Shown: positions 1-7,067, counted from the stretch's first letter. The stretch: 64,000 nt of DNA from an uncultured Clostridia bacterium (GCA_934119935.1 CAKOSX010000003.1:210208-274207), one strand, 5' to 3'. Notes: generated from the letters alone by a model not told the origin. Made by a program: numbers and translations.

Positions 1-98
1 GGAGCAAGCCCAGTTAGCTCGGAAACCTCTTCTTGAGTACAATTACTTTCTAATCTATATTTTCTTAATAATCTACCAAAATCTTTTTTACTTTCCAA
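1..98 (-). CDS. XRE-family HTH regulator, N-terminal part (cut by window edge)
   Basis: The minus strand reads a TTG start at 98 preceded at 5 nt by AGGTGA. About 32 residues follow before the window ends, including RLLRKYR and TQEEVSELTGLA. That is the usual first half of a lambda-repressor-like helix-turn-helix (helix 1, then 'TQEEVSELTG' as helix 2). The gene diverges from the DGR target gene, and the 170-bp gap between them contains a palindrome and the DGR promoter. It is therefore a candidate regulator of the retroelement. That role is inference; the C-terminal effector part is not visible. Confidence 0.55.
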   Translation of the reverse strand, partial: MESKKDFGRLLRKYRLESNCTQEEVSELTGLA

Positions 99-152
99 AA
101 AAATCACCTATTTAAATATATCAATTTATTTTTTCACAATAAATGATTTTAT

Positions 153-169
153 ATGCGAAAAAAACGCAT
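153..169. promoter_or_regulatory. Palindrome between XRE gene and DGR operon, candidate operator
   Basis: ATGCG-AAAAAAA-CGCAT is a perfect 5+5 inverted repeat with an A7 spacer. It lies 26 bp upstream of the -35 box of the DGR promoter and about 55 bp upstream of the divergent XRE start. Its size and place suit a dimeric HTH repressor. No binding data; inference only. Confidence 0.35.
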
Positions 170-194
170 GTTAGGTATTTACAAATTAAAGAAA

Positions 195-223
195 TTGATA
201 TATATTGTAACTAATGTTATAAT
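195..223 (+). promoter_or_regulatory. Sigma-A promoter of the DGR target gene
   Basis: TTGATA (195-200), a 17-bp spacer and TATAAT (218-223). A TG at 215-216 gives an extended -10 (TGTTATAAT). The start codon follows 45 bp downstream, with AAGGAAGG at 253-260 as ribosome site. This is a strong consensus-like promoter. Confidence 0.7.
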
Positions 224-267
224 TTTTAATACAAAAGCAAAAATAATAATGAAAGGAAGGAAAACTT

Positions 268-1500
268 ATGGAAAAATTTATTAAAAAAACTAAAGGTATA
301 ACATTAATTGCATTAGTAGTAACAATAGTTGTCTTATTAATACTAGCAGGTGTAAGCATAAACATGGTGCTAGGTGAGAATGGAATTGTTACAAAAGCAA
401 AAGATGCAAGAGATAAGACAGAACAAGCAAAGCAAAATGATTTGGCAAGCATGGATCAATTTGTTAAAGACATGGATGACATACTAAATGACAACGGAAC
501 ATCTGGAGGAGATGATACACCAACAGAAACAAAAACACTTGTAGAAGCATTTAATGCAGGAGAACTAAAAATAGGTGATTACGTAGAATACAAACCAACT
601 GCAGGACAAACATATACGAGTGCAACAGACGAAAATGGTTGGGCAGACCAGACATACACAGTAGACACAACTACAACATGGAGGGTACTTGGACTAAGTG
701 ATGATGGAAGTCAAGTACTATTAACATCAGGAAGCCCAATAAAAAAGGATATGAATGCAAGCTCAGCAAACGACTGGGACAAGGATCCATATCTATATAT
801 GAAAGGTGCTTATGCATATGTAAATTGTGAAACAATGCTAAATAATATTTGTGCAATCTATAGCACAGATTTAGGAACAGCAAGAAGCATGACAATAGAA
901 GATATAAATAAAGCATGTGGTGTAAAGGTAGAAAACAATACAGTATATCTAGCATCAGATACAAGTAAAACAAATATAGACGGATTGAAAGTATTAGGAC
1001 AAACATATACTTACACAGCATCTGATTATACACCAGCAAGTTATATAGATGGAAAGAAAAATGCAACAGCAGGTGAAACTGTAACAGGAACAGCATATTG
1101 GTATGATATAACATCAATGAAAGATAAAAAGGTAGAAGGTGGAGACGTAACACTAGGAAGCCTATTATTTGATAAAATAACAGACGATGATAATTATGCA
1201 AAAGCATATTGGCTGGCTTCTCCTGGGGTGGATGTGGACTCTTCCGATGCTTACTTCGGGCCTGGCCTTGTAGGCGGTGGTGCTGGTCCCGGCGGCGACG
1301 ATTTCTCCTCGTATGGCGGCTGGCGTGCGTTTAGGTTCGCTGTTCGTCCCGTAGTTTCTCTAAAATCTGATGTCACAACAGCCCAAGTAAAAAAATCAGC
1401 AAATCAAGGTATAACAGAAGATGCTTGGAGTGGATATACTGCAACATGGAATGCAAATGGTAGTGCAAGCAATGGTGAAGCTGGAAATCACGGAAATTAA
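268..1500 (+). CDS. DGR target protein: pilin-like N-terminus with variable C-type-lectin-like domain
   Basis: A 410-residue protein that is the mutagenesis target of the DGR. Residues 1-10 end in KTKG, followed by ITLIALVVTIVVLLILAGV. This is a prepilin-peptidase-type signal (cleavage after Gly10) joined to the hydrophobic pilin helix. A linker rich in Thr and Asp follows. The C-terminal domain contains YWLASPG and ends its variable part with AVRPVVSL, the pattern of C-type-lectin-fold DGR targets. VR spans residues 315-364, and 46 further residues form an invariant tail. Eighteen VR residues differ from the template (322-357), which suggests a surface-displayed binding protein with a changeable ligand face. 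The ligand is unknown. Start chosen from ATG with a good ribosome site. Family assignment by motif only. Confidence 0.85.
   Translation: MEKFIKKTKGITLIALVVTIVVLLILAGVSINMVLGENGIVTKAKDARDKTEQAKQNDLASMDQFVKDMDDILNDNGTSGGDDTPTETKTLVEAFNAGELKIGDYVEYKPTAGQTYTSATDENGWADQTYTVDTTTTWRVLGLSDDGSQVLLTSGSPIKKDMNASSANDWDKDPYLYMKGAYAYVNCETMLNNICAIYSTDLGTARSMTIEDINKACGVKVENNTVYLASDTSKTNIDGLKVLGQTYTYTASDYTPASYIDGKKNATAGETVTGTAYWYDITSMKDKKVEGGDVTLGSLLFDKITDDDNYAKAYWLASPGVDVDSSDAYFGPGLVGGGAGPGGDDFSSYGGWRAFRFAVRPVVSLKSDVTTAQVKKSANQGITEDAWSGYTATWNANGSASNGEAGNHGN
1210..1359 (+). repeat. DGR variable repeat (VR)
   Basis: 150 bp (50 codons) aligned without gaps to TR at 2405-2554. Every difference in the first 144 positions falls on a template adenine: 27 adenine substitutions in 19 codons (A to G, C or T). 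All 15 AAY template codons are changed. The last 21 bp are identical except for one C-to-T at 1355. The segment is visibly GC-rich against its AT-rich surroundings, as is TR. It lies in frame in the target gene. Confidence 0.95.
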
Positions 1501-1513
1501 TAAATTACAAAAT

Positions 1514-1543
1514 GCCCCAAGAAGGCCTTGTGACTTCTGGGGC
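1514..1543 (+). terminator. Hairpin after DGR target gene
   Basis: GCCCCAAGAAG (1514-1524) pairs with CTTCTGGGGC (1534-1543) with one bulged A and a 9-nt loop. It sits 13 bp after the target stop codon and 21 bp before the next gene. No U-run follows, so it may attenuate or stabilise the mRNA rather than terminate. It is 154 bp beyond VR, farther than the hairpins known to mark DGR targets. Confidence 0.55.
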
Positions 1544-1564
1544 GCTGTTTAAAAAGAGGCACAA

Positions 1565-2014
1565 ATGAAATTAGAAAATATTTTTAATATAGTAACAAAT
1601 GTTAAAAAAGTTTGTAAAGAATATGTTGTACTAATTGAAATAGGTGCATTCTACTATTGTTATGGAAAAGATGCACTTATAATTGCAAAATTAGGACAAT
1701 ACAAAATAAATATAGTACAACACGATGTATACGCATGTTCGTTTCCTAAAAACGCATATAATAAGATTGTTTCGAAACTTGAAAGTAATAAAATTAATTA
1801 TATAGTACTGGATAGAAGAAATAACTATTCAGAGCAAGAAAAAAGCAACAATGGAAATCTGAATAATTATCAAAAATATTATGAATTGAGTAAAAGTGAA
1901 TATGCGATAAAATTAAGAATAGAAAAAATAAATAACTTTTTAATAGAAAATCAAGCAGATAAAGAACTATTATTAAATATAGAAAGAATGATAAATGAAA
2001 GAAGAAAAGTTTAA
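1565..2014 (+). CDS. MutS domain I-like DGR accessory protein (MSL type)
   Basis: A 149-residue protein. Residues about 20-75 read VVLIEIGAFYYCYGKDA, then IAKLGQYKI and ACSFPKNAYNKIVSKL. This is the layout of MutS domain I, the mismatch-recognition fold (G-x-F-Y, then D-A, then C-x-F-P). The C-terminal half is helical and charged, and no MutS ATPase follows. MutS-like (MSL) proteins have been described as accessory genes in some DGRs, and this one sits between target and avd. The end overlaps avd by 20 bp, so the two are translationally linked. Its biochemical role is unknown; an effect on template-target mismatches is an attractive guess only. Confidence 0.7.
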   Translation: MKLENIFNIVTNVKKVCKEYVVLIEIGAFYYCYGKDALIIAKLGQYKINIVQHDVYACSFPKNAYNKIVSKLESNKINYIVLDRRNNYSEQEKSNNGNLNNYQKYYELSKSEYAIKLRIEKINNFLIENQADKELLLNIERMINERRKV

Positions 2015-2351
2015 AGTAATAGATTTTATAAGAGAATTAATTGTATATATGGATTTACACCTACAAAATTTTCCGAGAAAAGAAATAGAGCTAAAGACAA
2101 AATTAAAAATGGAAAGTTATGAATTGCTAGAAATAGCATATAAAGCCAATATTACAAATGAGCAAAAAAGAATAGATTTAATAGAAGATATGATTGCAAA
2201 AGTAAAGGTAATAGATTTTTTGTTAAATATCTGTTACGACAAACAGATAATAAATAGTAAAAGGTATGTAAAATTTGGCACCAAACTTGACGATATAATA
2301 AAATATGCGTCTGGATGGAAAAAATCTATTACAATAAAAACTAATGATTAA
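1995..2351 (+). CDS. avd: Avd-like accessory variability determinant (four-helix bundle)
   Basis: 118 residues, lysine-rich and predicted all-helical. The C-terminal stretch IDFLLNICYDKQIINSKRY, followed by GWKKS, is typical of the Avd/S23 four-helix-bundle family. Avd forms a barrel-shaped pentamer that binds the DGR reverse transcriptase and template RNA and is needed for mutagenic cDNA synthesis in the Bordetella phage system. Here it overlaps the preceding gene by 20 bp and ends 53 bp before TR, which is the normal order avd-TR-rt. Confidence 0.85.
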   Translation: MKEEKFKVIDFIRELIVYMDLHLQNFPRKEIELKTKLKMESYELLEIAYKANITNEQKRIDLIEDMIAKVKVIDFLLNICYDKQIINSKRYVKFGTKLDDIIKYASGWKKSITIKTND

Positions 2352-2404
2352 ATACGGTTTATAAAATATAAGTAATTATATTTATAAATAGGGCGTGGTT
2401 GATG

Positions 2405-2554
2405 TGGCTGGCTTCTCCTGGAGTGAATGTGAACTCTTCCAATGCTAACTTCGGGCCTGGCAATGTAGACGATAATGCTGGTACCGGCAACAACAATTTC
2501 AACTCGAATGGCAACTGGAATGCGAATAGGAACGCTGTTCGTCCCGTAGCTTCT
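2405..2554 (+). ncRNA. DGR template repeat (TR) within the template RNA
   Basis: Non-coding template of 150 bp between avd and rt. It contains 15 AAY codons in the VR reading frame. Adenine mutagenesis of AAY can give many residues but no stop codon, a hallmark of DGR templates. Thirty-seven adenines are present, and 27 differ in VR. Although an open frame runs through it (start near 2399), the segment is a template and not a protein gene. The ends of the RNA are not defined here; the transcript probably runs through 2555-2740. Confidence 0.93.
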
Positions 2555-2757
2555 ATAGACTGTGCTTATATAATAATATGTTATATAATAGATAATATAG
2601 AAACAAACCATTGTCCTTTAATACATGAAAAATGTATTATAAAAAAATAATAGATAAATGTATTTGTTAGTAGTAATGCGAAAGGGAATACATTTTAACA
2701 CTATTTTTGAAGTAGTTTTTTATAAACTACTTTTTATTAATTTTACAAGAGGAAAAA
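2555..2757 (+). other. Structured spacer between TR and reverse transcriptase
   Basis: It holds three stem-loops. AATACAT/ATGTATT spans 2620-2638. A 9-bp pair AAATGTATT/AATACATTT lies at 2656-2664 and 2687-2695. AGTAGTTT/AAACTACT (2711-2731) is followed by TTTTATT. The last resembles an intrinsic terminator just before the rt ribosome site (AGAGGAAA), so it may set the 3' end of the template RNA. DGR RNAs need sequence 3' of TR for priming and RT binding, and this region is the likely counterpart. Confidence 0.5.
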
Positions 2758-3705
2758 ATGAAGAGAAAAAATAATTTATATGAAAATATGTGTAAGATGC
2801 AGAACATTTTAAATGCCTTTGATGAAGTCTGCCACAATACTAAAAATAAGAGAAAAGTAAGAAAATACAAAGAATATAAATGTATATATGTTAGTAGAAT
2901 ACATGAAATACTAACAAAAAAAGAATACGAAGTAGGACCATATACAGTATTTACAATATTTGAGCCAAAAGAAAGAAGAATCGTAAGTCAAAACTTACAA
3001 GATAAAATAATAAATCATTTAGTAAGTAGACAAATTTTATATCCGGCATTGAATCCATGTTTGATAATGGAAAATGTAGCAAGTATAAAAGGAAAAGGAA
3101 CAAAGGCTGGTTTAAATCTTGTAAGAGAATATAATAGAAAGTGCAAAATAAAATATTCGGAATACTATATTTTAAAATGTGATATAAGTAAATTCTTTGC
3201 AAGTATAGATCATGATAATCTAAAAAGTAAAATAAAGAAAAGAATAAAAGATAAAGATGCACTTGAAATTATATTTAAAATTATTGATAGCGAAAAAAAT
3301 GGACTGGGAATAGGTAATATGACGAGCCAAGTGCTAGCTGTATTTTACTTAAATGATTTAGACCACTATATAAAGGAAAGTTTAAAAATAAAGTATTATG
3401 TCAGGTATCAAGATGATTTTTTGCTATTTCATGAGTCAAAAGAATATTTAAGAGCGTGCTTTGGAAAAATAAAGGATTTTTTAGAAAAAGAAAAGTTAAC
3501 ATTAAATAAAAAGAGTCGATTATATAAGAGTACAAATAACTACATATTCTTGGGAAGAAATAGCAGGGGAAAGTATGCTCGATATAGAAATGTAAAAAGA
3601 AAATTGAAATATAGAAAACATCTGTATGAGATTGGAAAAATAGAAATTAATAGTGTTGTAAGTAGCATGATATGTTACGAAAGTTTATTAAAAAGAAACG
3701 GCTGA
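2758..3705 (+). CDS. DGR-type reverse transcriptase
   Basis: 315 residues, the usual size for a DGR RT (palm and fingers with a short thumb, no extra domains). The catalytic motif is YQDD at residues 217-220 and the first catalytic aspartate is in CDISKFF (about residue 141). Motif 4 reads IGNMTSQ (185-191). DGR enzymes have this I/LGNxxSQ form, whereas other bacterial RTs have QGxxxSP. The enzyme copies TR RNA into cDNA with errors at adenines, and the cDNA replaces VR. It follows TR by 200 bp and has ribosome site AGAGGA. No sign of damage; the element looks complete. Confidence 0.95.
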   Translation: MKRKNNLYENMCKMQNILNAFDEVCHNTKNKRKVRKYKEYKCIYVSRIHEILTKKEYEVGPYTVFTIFEPKERRIVSQNLQDKIINHLVSRQILYPALNPCLIMENVASIKGKGTKAGLNLVREYNRKCKIKYSEYYILKCDISKFFASIDHDNLKSKIKKRIKDKDALEIIFKIIDSEKNGLGIGNMTSQVLAVFYLNDLDHYIKESLKIKYYVRYQDDFLLFHESKEYLRACFGKIKDFLEKEKLTLNKKSRLYKSTNNYIFLGRNSRGKYARYRNVKRKLKYRKHLYEIGKIEINSVVSSMICYESLLKRNG

Positions 3706-3707
3706 TA

Positions 3708-4113
3708 TTATAATTTTATAGTATCAGCTATTTCTTTTAGTTCCTCTATAAACTGATAAGCCTCCCTTACAGACAAGGTTGTCATATCTACGTTTGAAAT
3801 TTTTAACACTAAAGAAGAGACTTGTTCATTAATTTTATATTCTTTTGGAGTATATATTATATCATCTCCAGAAATTATTTTAAAAGCGAGATGTTCACCA
3901 TGTAGCATAGAAAAGTACTTTTGAGATGCTGAAATTGGAAAACCGACATTTAAAAATAGTATCGTTAAATTTTGTTAATTTTAAATCTAGTGCTTGAGCC
4001 ACCTTTTTTGCATCAACATCAAGGAAAATATAGAAAATTCCAGATTTAAATAAATATAGCTGATTAGAATCTTTTGTTTTTAGTGATATATATTTATCAT
4101 ATAATTTACTCAT
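3708..4113 (-). pseudogene. MutS domain I-like protein, split by a one-base frameshift
   Basis: Two minus-strand frames join into one protein. The first (ATG at 4113, ribosome site AAGGAG) reads LYLFKSGIFYIFLDVDAKKV and reaches KC at 3946. Skipping one base near 3945 gives CGFPISASQKYFSMLHGEH, which continues in the frame ending at 3708. The joined protein (about 134 residues) has the MutS domain I pattern G-x-F-Y, D-A and CGFP. Without correction the first frame ends early at about 3895. It is either a recent mutation or a sequence error. It shares the fold of the DGR accessory gene at 1565 but lies on the other strand, 16 bp downstream of the small gene at 4130. Confidence 0.65.
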
Positions 4114-4129
4114 TTGTATTCTCCTTAAA

Positions 4130-4393
4130 TTAATGAATATCTTTTCTAATATCGAATCCATCCATGAAACCAATTTTGTAACATAAATAAAACTCTTCGG
4201 AGTAAAGTTTATTTTTTATATCAAAAAGTGACTCGAGCGCTATCTTATTTTCAGAAGGCAACTTAGATTGGAGTTCTTTGTACTCATTATTGAATTTCTT
4301 GCTTAAATTAATATAACATTGATCTTTTAGTAGTGTTTGATAATTTTCTTCAAACCTATCTTCTATATAACTATTTAAAATAATAGAACTCAT
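4130..4393 (-). CDS. Small hypothetical protein next to the MutS-like gene
   Basis: 87 residues from the ATG at 4393, which has GGAGATG 7 bp upstream. A longer frame to 4420 lacks a ribosome site. The protein is charged and helical, with an aromatic C-terminal part (FYLCYKIGFMDGFDI). I do not recognise it. Similar small proteins with a 'GF-x-DG' end occur in Clostridia mobile regions, but I cannot name the family. It forms a two-gene minus-strand operon with the MutS-like gene and diverges from the XRE gene at 4528. Confidence 0.55.
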   Translation of the reverse strand: MSSIILNSYIEDRFEENYQTLLKDQCYINLSKKFNNEYKELQSKLPSENKIALESLFDIKNKLYSEEFYLCYKIGFMDGFDIRKDIH

Positions 4394-4527
4394 AATTTCA
4401 TCTCCATTGGTATATTTCAAATATTATAATAACATACTTATAGTTATAATGCAATACATTTATAGAATGTTTATTTCGGGCGAATAAAATTATAAAATCA
4501 ATAAAACACATATAAGAGAGGACTGAA

Positions 4528-4881
4528 TTGGAAATGGATTATTATGATAAATTACGCAAACTATTAAAGAAAAGAAGAACTGAGCTAAATATGATGCAAA
4601 CTGAGGTTGCGGAAAAAGCAGATATATCTAATAATTTTTATAGTAACATTGAAAGAGGAAACACAAAGCCAAGTGTGGAGACTGTATTTAAAATATGTAA
4701 AGCATTAAATTTATCGCTTGACGAGATAATTTTTGAAGAAGATGTTCCAATAGAAGAAAATTTTATAAAAGAAGCTACAAGAGATTTAAAGAGTATTGCT
4801 AGAAATAATGACAAGAAAAGTATACAAAATACAATAGAACTATGTAATATATTTTCGAATTTGTTAGATAAAATGCAATAA
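4528..4881 (+). CDS. XRE-family transcriptional regulator
   Basis: 117 residues. Residues about 8-62 form a Cro/CI helix-turn-helix (LLKKRRTELNMMQTEVAEKA, then ISNNFYSNIERG). An acidic stretch and a helical C-terminal region follow, probably for dimerisation. The TTG start at 4528 has GAGAGGA 5 nt upstream; an ATG at 4534 is the alternative. It diverges from the 4130/3708 pair, and the gap holds a near-palindrome (TTATT-TCGGGCG-AATAA, 4471-4487) that could be its operator. Likely regulator of these small genes or of itself. Confidence 0.8.
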   Translation: MEMDYYDKLRKLLKKRRTELNMMQTEVAEKADISNNFYSNIERGNTKPSVETVFKICKALNLSLDEIIFEEDVPIEENFIKEATRDLKSIARNNDKKSIQNTIELCNIFSNLLDKMQ

Positions 4882-4953
4882 TAAATTTTGAAAAAATACT
4901 TGTAAATTATCAGAATTTAATATAGAATATGTCTGATAATAATAAAGAAGGAG

Positions 4954-5958
4954 TTGTTTATCATAAACGTATTAAAAAAATCTTTTACGCACATTAGGCG
5001 TTCTGTAAGGTTAGCAGTATTAATTCTATTATCTGCAATAATAATTGGAATAATGGTAGTATATTTTTTTAAACCAACATACTCAGTTTCGTTAAATGGT
5101 GAATTTATTGGATACACGCAAAATAAGAGCGAATTGCAAGCAAAAATAAATGATGCAATACAAAAAGGCGATGGATCAAATTTAGCATTTATCCAAATAG
5201 ATTCAATGCCAGAATACAAATTGTGCTTGCTAAAAAAAGATGTTCAAACCAACGATGACGAAATCTACAATAAAATAGTTGGACAAGGAACTTCATACTA
5301 CAGATATTATGCAATATTGGAAGACGGAGAAGAAAAATATTACATGTCTAAATTCGATGATGCAGAAGATGTGGTAAAGCAATTAAAAGATAAAGAAAGT
5401 ACAAACAGTGATAAAATAACAATATTAGAAAAATATAACACAAGTGAAGCAACATTCACAGATGTTGAAACTTGTGTGGCAAGCTTATACAAAGAAAAGC
5501 CAAAGGTAGTAAGAAGAGTGGCTTCAACAGGTAGCTCGGCAATTCCACCATCATCAGTAAATACTGGTGCAAAGGTAAATTTAGGATTAAGCTTAATAAG
5601 ACCAGTATCTGGAACAGTAACTTCAAGATTTGGATCAAGATGGGGAAAAACACATAAAGGTGTAGACATAGGAGCAAACAAAGGAACAACAATAGTTGCA
5701 GCAGCTGCAGGAACAGTAACTGTATCGCAATACGGCTACAGTGGAGGTTATGGAAATTACATAATGCTAACACATGGAAATGGTGTACAAACAATTTATG
5801 GACACTGCACAGACCTTTTAGTAAGTGTTGGAGAATACGTTTCACAAGGACAAGCAATAGCAACAGTTGGAAACACAGGAAATTCAACAGGTAACCATCT
5901 ACATTTTGAAATAAGAGTAAATGGAGTGGCACAAAACCCACAAAACTATGTATATTAA
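4954..5958 (+). CDS. Membrane-anchored M23 (LytM-type) peptidase
   Basis: 334 residues in the long frame. A transmembrane helix lies near residues 18-38 (VRLAVLILLSAIIIGIMVV), followed by an extracytoplasmic linker. The C-terminal M23 domain has the zinc motif HKGVD (H234, D238) and HLHFE (H315, H317). Such enzymes cut peptide cross-bridges in peptidoglycan or act in spore engulfment. The start is unclear. TTG at 4954 is only one base from the ribosome site AAGGAG, whereas an ATG at 4929 in another frame would fuse in if the A7 run at 4974-4980 were A6. The fused N-tail (ending RIKKSFTHIRR) would be a normal cytoplasmic tail. Confidence 0.85.
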   Translation: MFIINVLKKSFTHIRRSVRLAVLILLSAIIIGIMVVYFFKPTYSVSLNGEFIGYTQNKSELQAKINDAIQKGDGSNLAFIQIDSMPEYKLCLLKKDVQTNDDEIYNKIVGQGTSYYRYYAILEDGEEKYYMSKFDDAEDVVKQLKDKESTNSDKITILEKYNTSEATFTDVETCVASLYKEKPKVVRRVASTGSSAIPPSSVNTGAKVNLGLSLIRPVSGTVTSRFGSRWGKTHKGVDIGANKGTTIVAAAAGTVTVSQYGYSGGYGNYIMLTHGNGVQTIYGHCTDLLVSVGEYVSQGQAIATVGNTGNSTGNHLHFEIRVNGVAQNPQNYVY

Positions 5959-5969
5959 TATATAATTTC

Positions 5970-6207
5970 GTACAATCCGGGGACGGAGAAGAAAATGTAC
6001 AAAAAAAATAATAATAATAAACAGTAGTAATCTGATATTTATAAACATAAACACGTTGTGCTTGGTCGGGGCTCCTAACGGCCCCCTCAAAAGCGCACTG
6101 CCGGTTTTGTTTTATAAATATCAGATTACTACTATTTTATTTAAAATTTATATAATTGTATAAAGTGTACATTTCCTTCTCCGTCCCCAAATTGTACCGG
6201 ATTGTAC
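5970..6207. repeat. Outer inverted repeat with GGGGACGGAGAA arms
   Basis: The left arm (5970-6000) begins GTACAATCCGGGGACGGAGA. The right arm (6167-6207) is its reverse complement with one mismatch and a 10-nt insertion that repeats GTACAAT. The arms enclose the inner hairpin at 6023-6133. A solo fragment with the same TCTCCGTCCCCA core recurs at 26540-26560. The GGGGACGG word resembles palindromes dispersed by REP-associated tyrosine transposases. That link is inference, and no transposase gene is present here. Confidence 0.6.
6023..6133. repeat. Long hairpin element, copy A (conserved core with unique arms)
   Basis: Perfect 23-bp arms (6023-6045 and 6111-6133) flank a 65-nt centre. The centre contains CTTGGTCGG, then a small hairpin with loop TCCTAACG, then CCCTCAAAAG. 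The core recurs at 41703-41734 within a second hairpin whose arms are unrelated in sequence. The element sits between the converging M23 peptidase and mecA genes. Function unknown; it may be a structured RNA 3' end or a non-autonomous mobile element. Confidence 0.65.
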
Positions 6208-6211
6208 AAAA

Positions 6212-6829
6212 TTATACAAAGTGTTTTGTTGCAATTTTTATTACGTGGTCTTTTATTATTAGGGTTGCAGACTCGTGTAATTTGGCGGCTATTGCGTCTG
6301 AATAGTCTACGTATGTAGCAAATTCTGTTATTGCAGAGCAAAGAACTCTTAGATTTGGATAGCTTGCGTTTATGTCACTAAATATTAAGTAATAGAAGTT
6401 ATTGTATGAATATAGTGTTGATGTTTTTGATATTTTATCTGTGTTTGGATATTCGGATGCAGATAAGAACTCTAAAAATTTACAGAAGTCTTCAAATGTG
6501 TTGAATCTGTATATTAGTGAGGCTGATGTTAGGCTTGGCACTTTTCTAGAAACTTTAAATCTTTTCCTTTCTGTGTCGCTTTTTATATGGCTTCTTGTTA
6601 TTGTCAATATAAAGTTACCGTTATCCAATGCCATTGTTTCTACTTTTAATTGGTAATTATCGGTTGAAAAACCGTAATCTTTTTCGGCTTTATCTAAAAC
6701 AGATAAAAACAGTGATTGTGTTTCGTTTGAATCTGCCATGAAAGAGTGAAGATCTATATCGTTTGCCTCTAAGTCTGCACTGCTTAATGTTATTTTTATT
6801 TTATCATCGTTTACTTTTTCAAATTTCAT
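6212..6829 (-). CDS. mecA: MecA-family adaptor protein
   Basis: 205 residues. The N-terminus MKFEKVNDDKIKITLSSADL matches the MecA N-domain, and an acidic linker and the C-terminal ClpC-binding domain (residues about 115-205) follow. MecA delivers substrates to the ClpCP protease; in Bacillus the main one is the competence factor ComK. ComEC is encoded at 60 kb in this window, but a link in this organism is inference. Start is supported by GGGAGGT upstream of ATG 6829. Confidence 0.8.
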   Translation of the reverse strand: MKFEKVNDDKIKITLSSADLEANDIDLHSFMADSNETQSLFLSVLDKAEKDYGFSTDNYQLKVETMALDNGNFILTITRSHIKSDTERKRFKVSRKVPSLTSASLIYRFNTFEDFCKFLEFLSASEYPNTDKISKTSTLYSYNNFYYLIFSDINASYPNLRVLCSAITEFATYVDYSDAIAAKLHESATLIIKDHVIKIATKHFV

Positions 6830-7038
6830 TTAGTACCTCCCAGGATATACTTATATTATACTACTAAAATGTTTCTATTTAAATGAACAAAATATGGAAA
6901 TATAGTGAATTTTATTTACTATATTATATTACTATACCCTTGTAAATGTAATAACAAATATATCACAGAAAAAGTAAAAAATAAAGCGAAATTTGACGAA
7001 TTTGAAAAATAGTTAAAAAATATATTTGGATTTTGGTA

Positions 7039-7067
7039 TTGAAAAAAATTGAATTTCAATATATAAT
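7039..7067 (+). promoter_or_regulatory. Promoter of the DUF4321-radC-mre operon
   Basis: TTGAAA (7039-7044), 17-bp spacer, TATAAT (7062-7067). A leader of about 170 nt follows before the first start codon. In the rest of the 415-bp gap (6830-7244) I see nothing else that I can name. Confidence 0.55.

Noticed and set aside
671..1207. 178-codon frame on the minus strand within the target gene
   Set aside because: Leu/Tyr/His-rich shadow of an A-rich coding strand; no ribosome site and no family pattern. The same applies to most long antisense frames here, such as 5456-5941, 11332-12345 and 20774-21328.
1514..1543. Hairpin as the DGR target-recognition cruciform
   Set aside because: It lies 154 bp beyond VR and outside the usual few bases after it; a simple mRNA hairpin is more likely.
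2399..2650. Open frame through TR reading WLASPGVNVNSS and many Asn
   Set aside because: It is the DGR template: no ribosome site, and it matches VR with adenine-only differences. It is not a protein gene.
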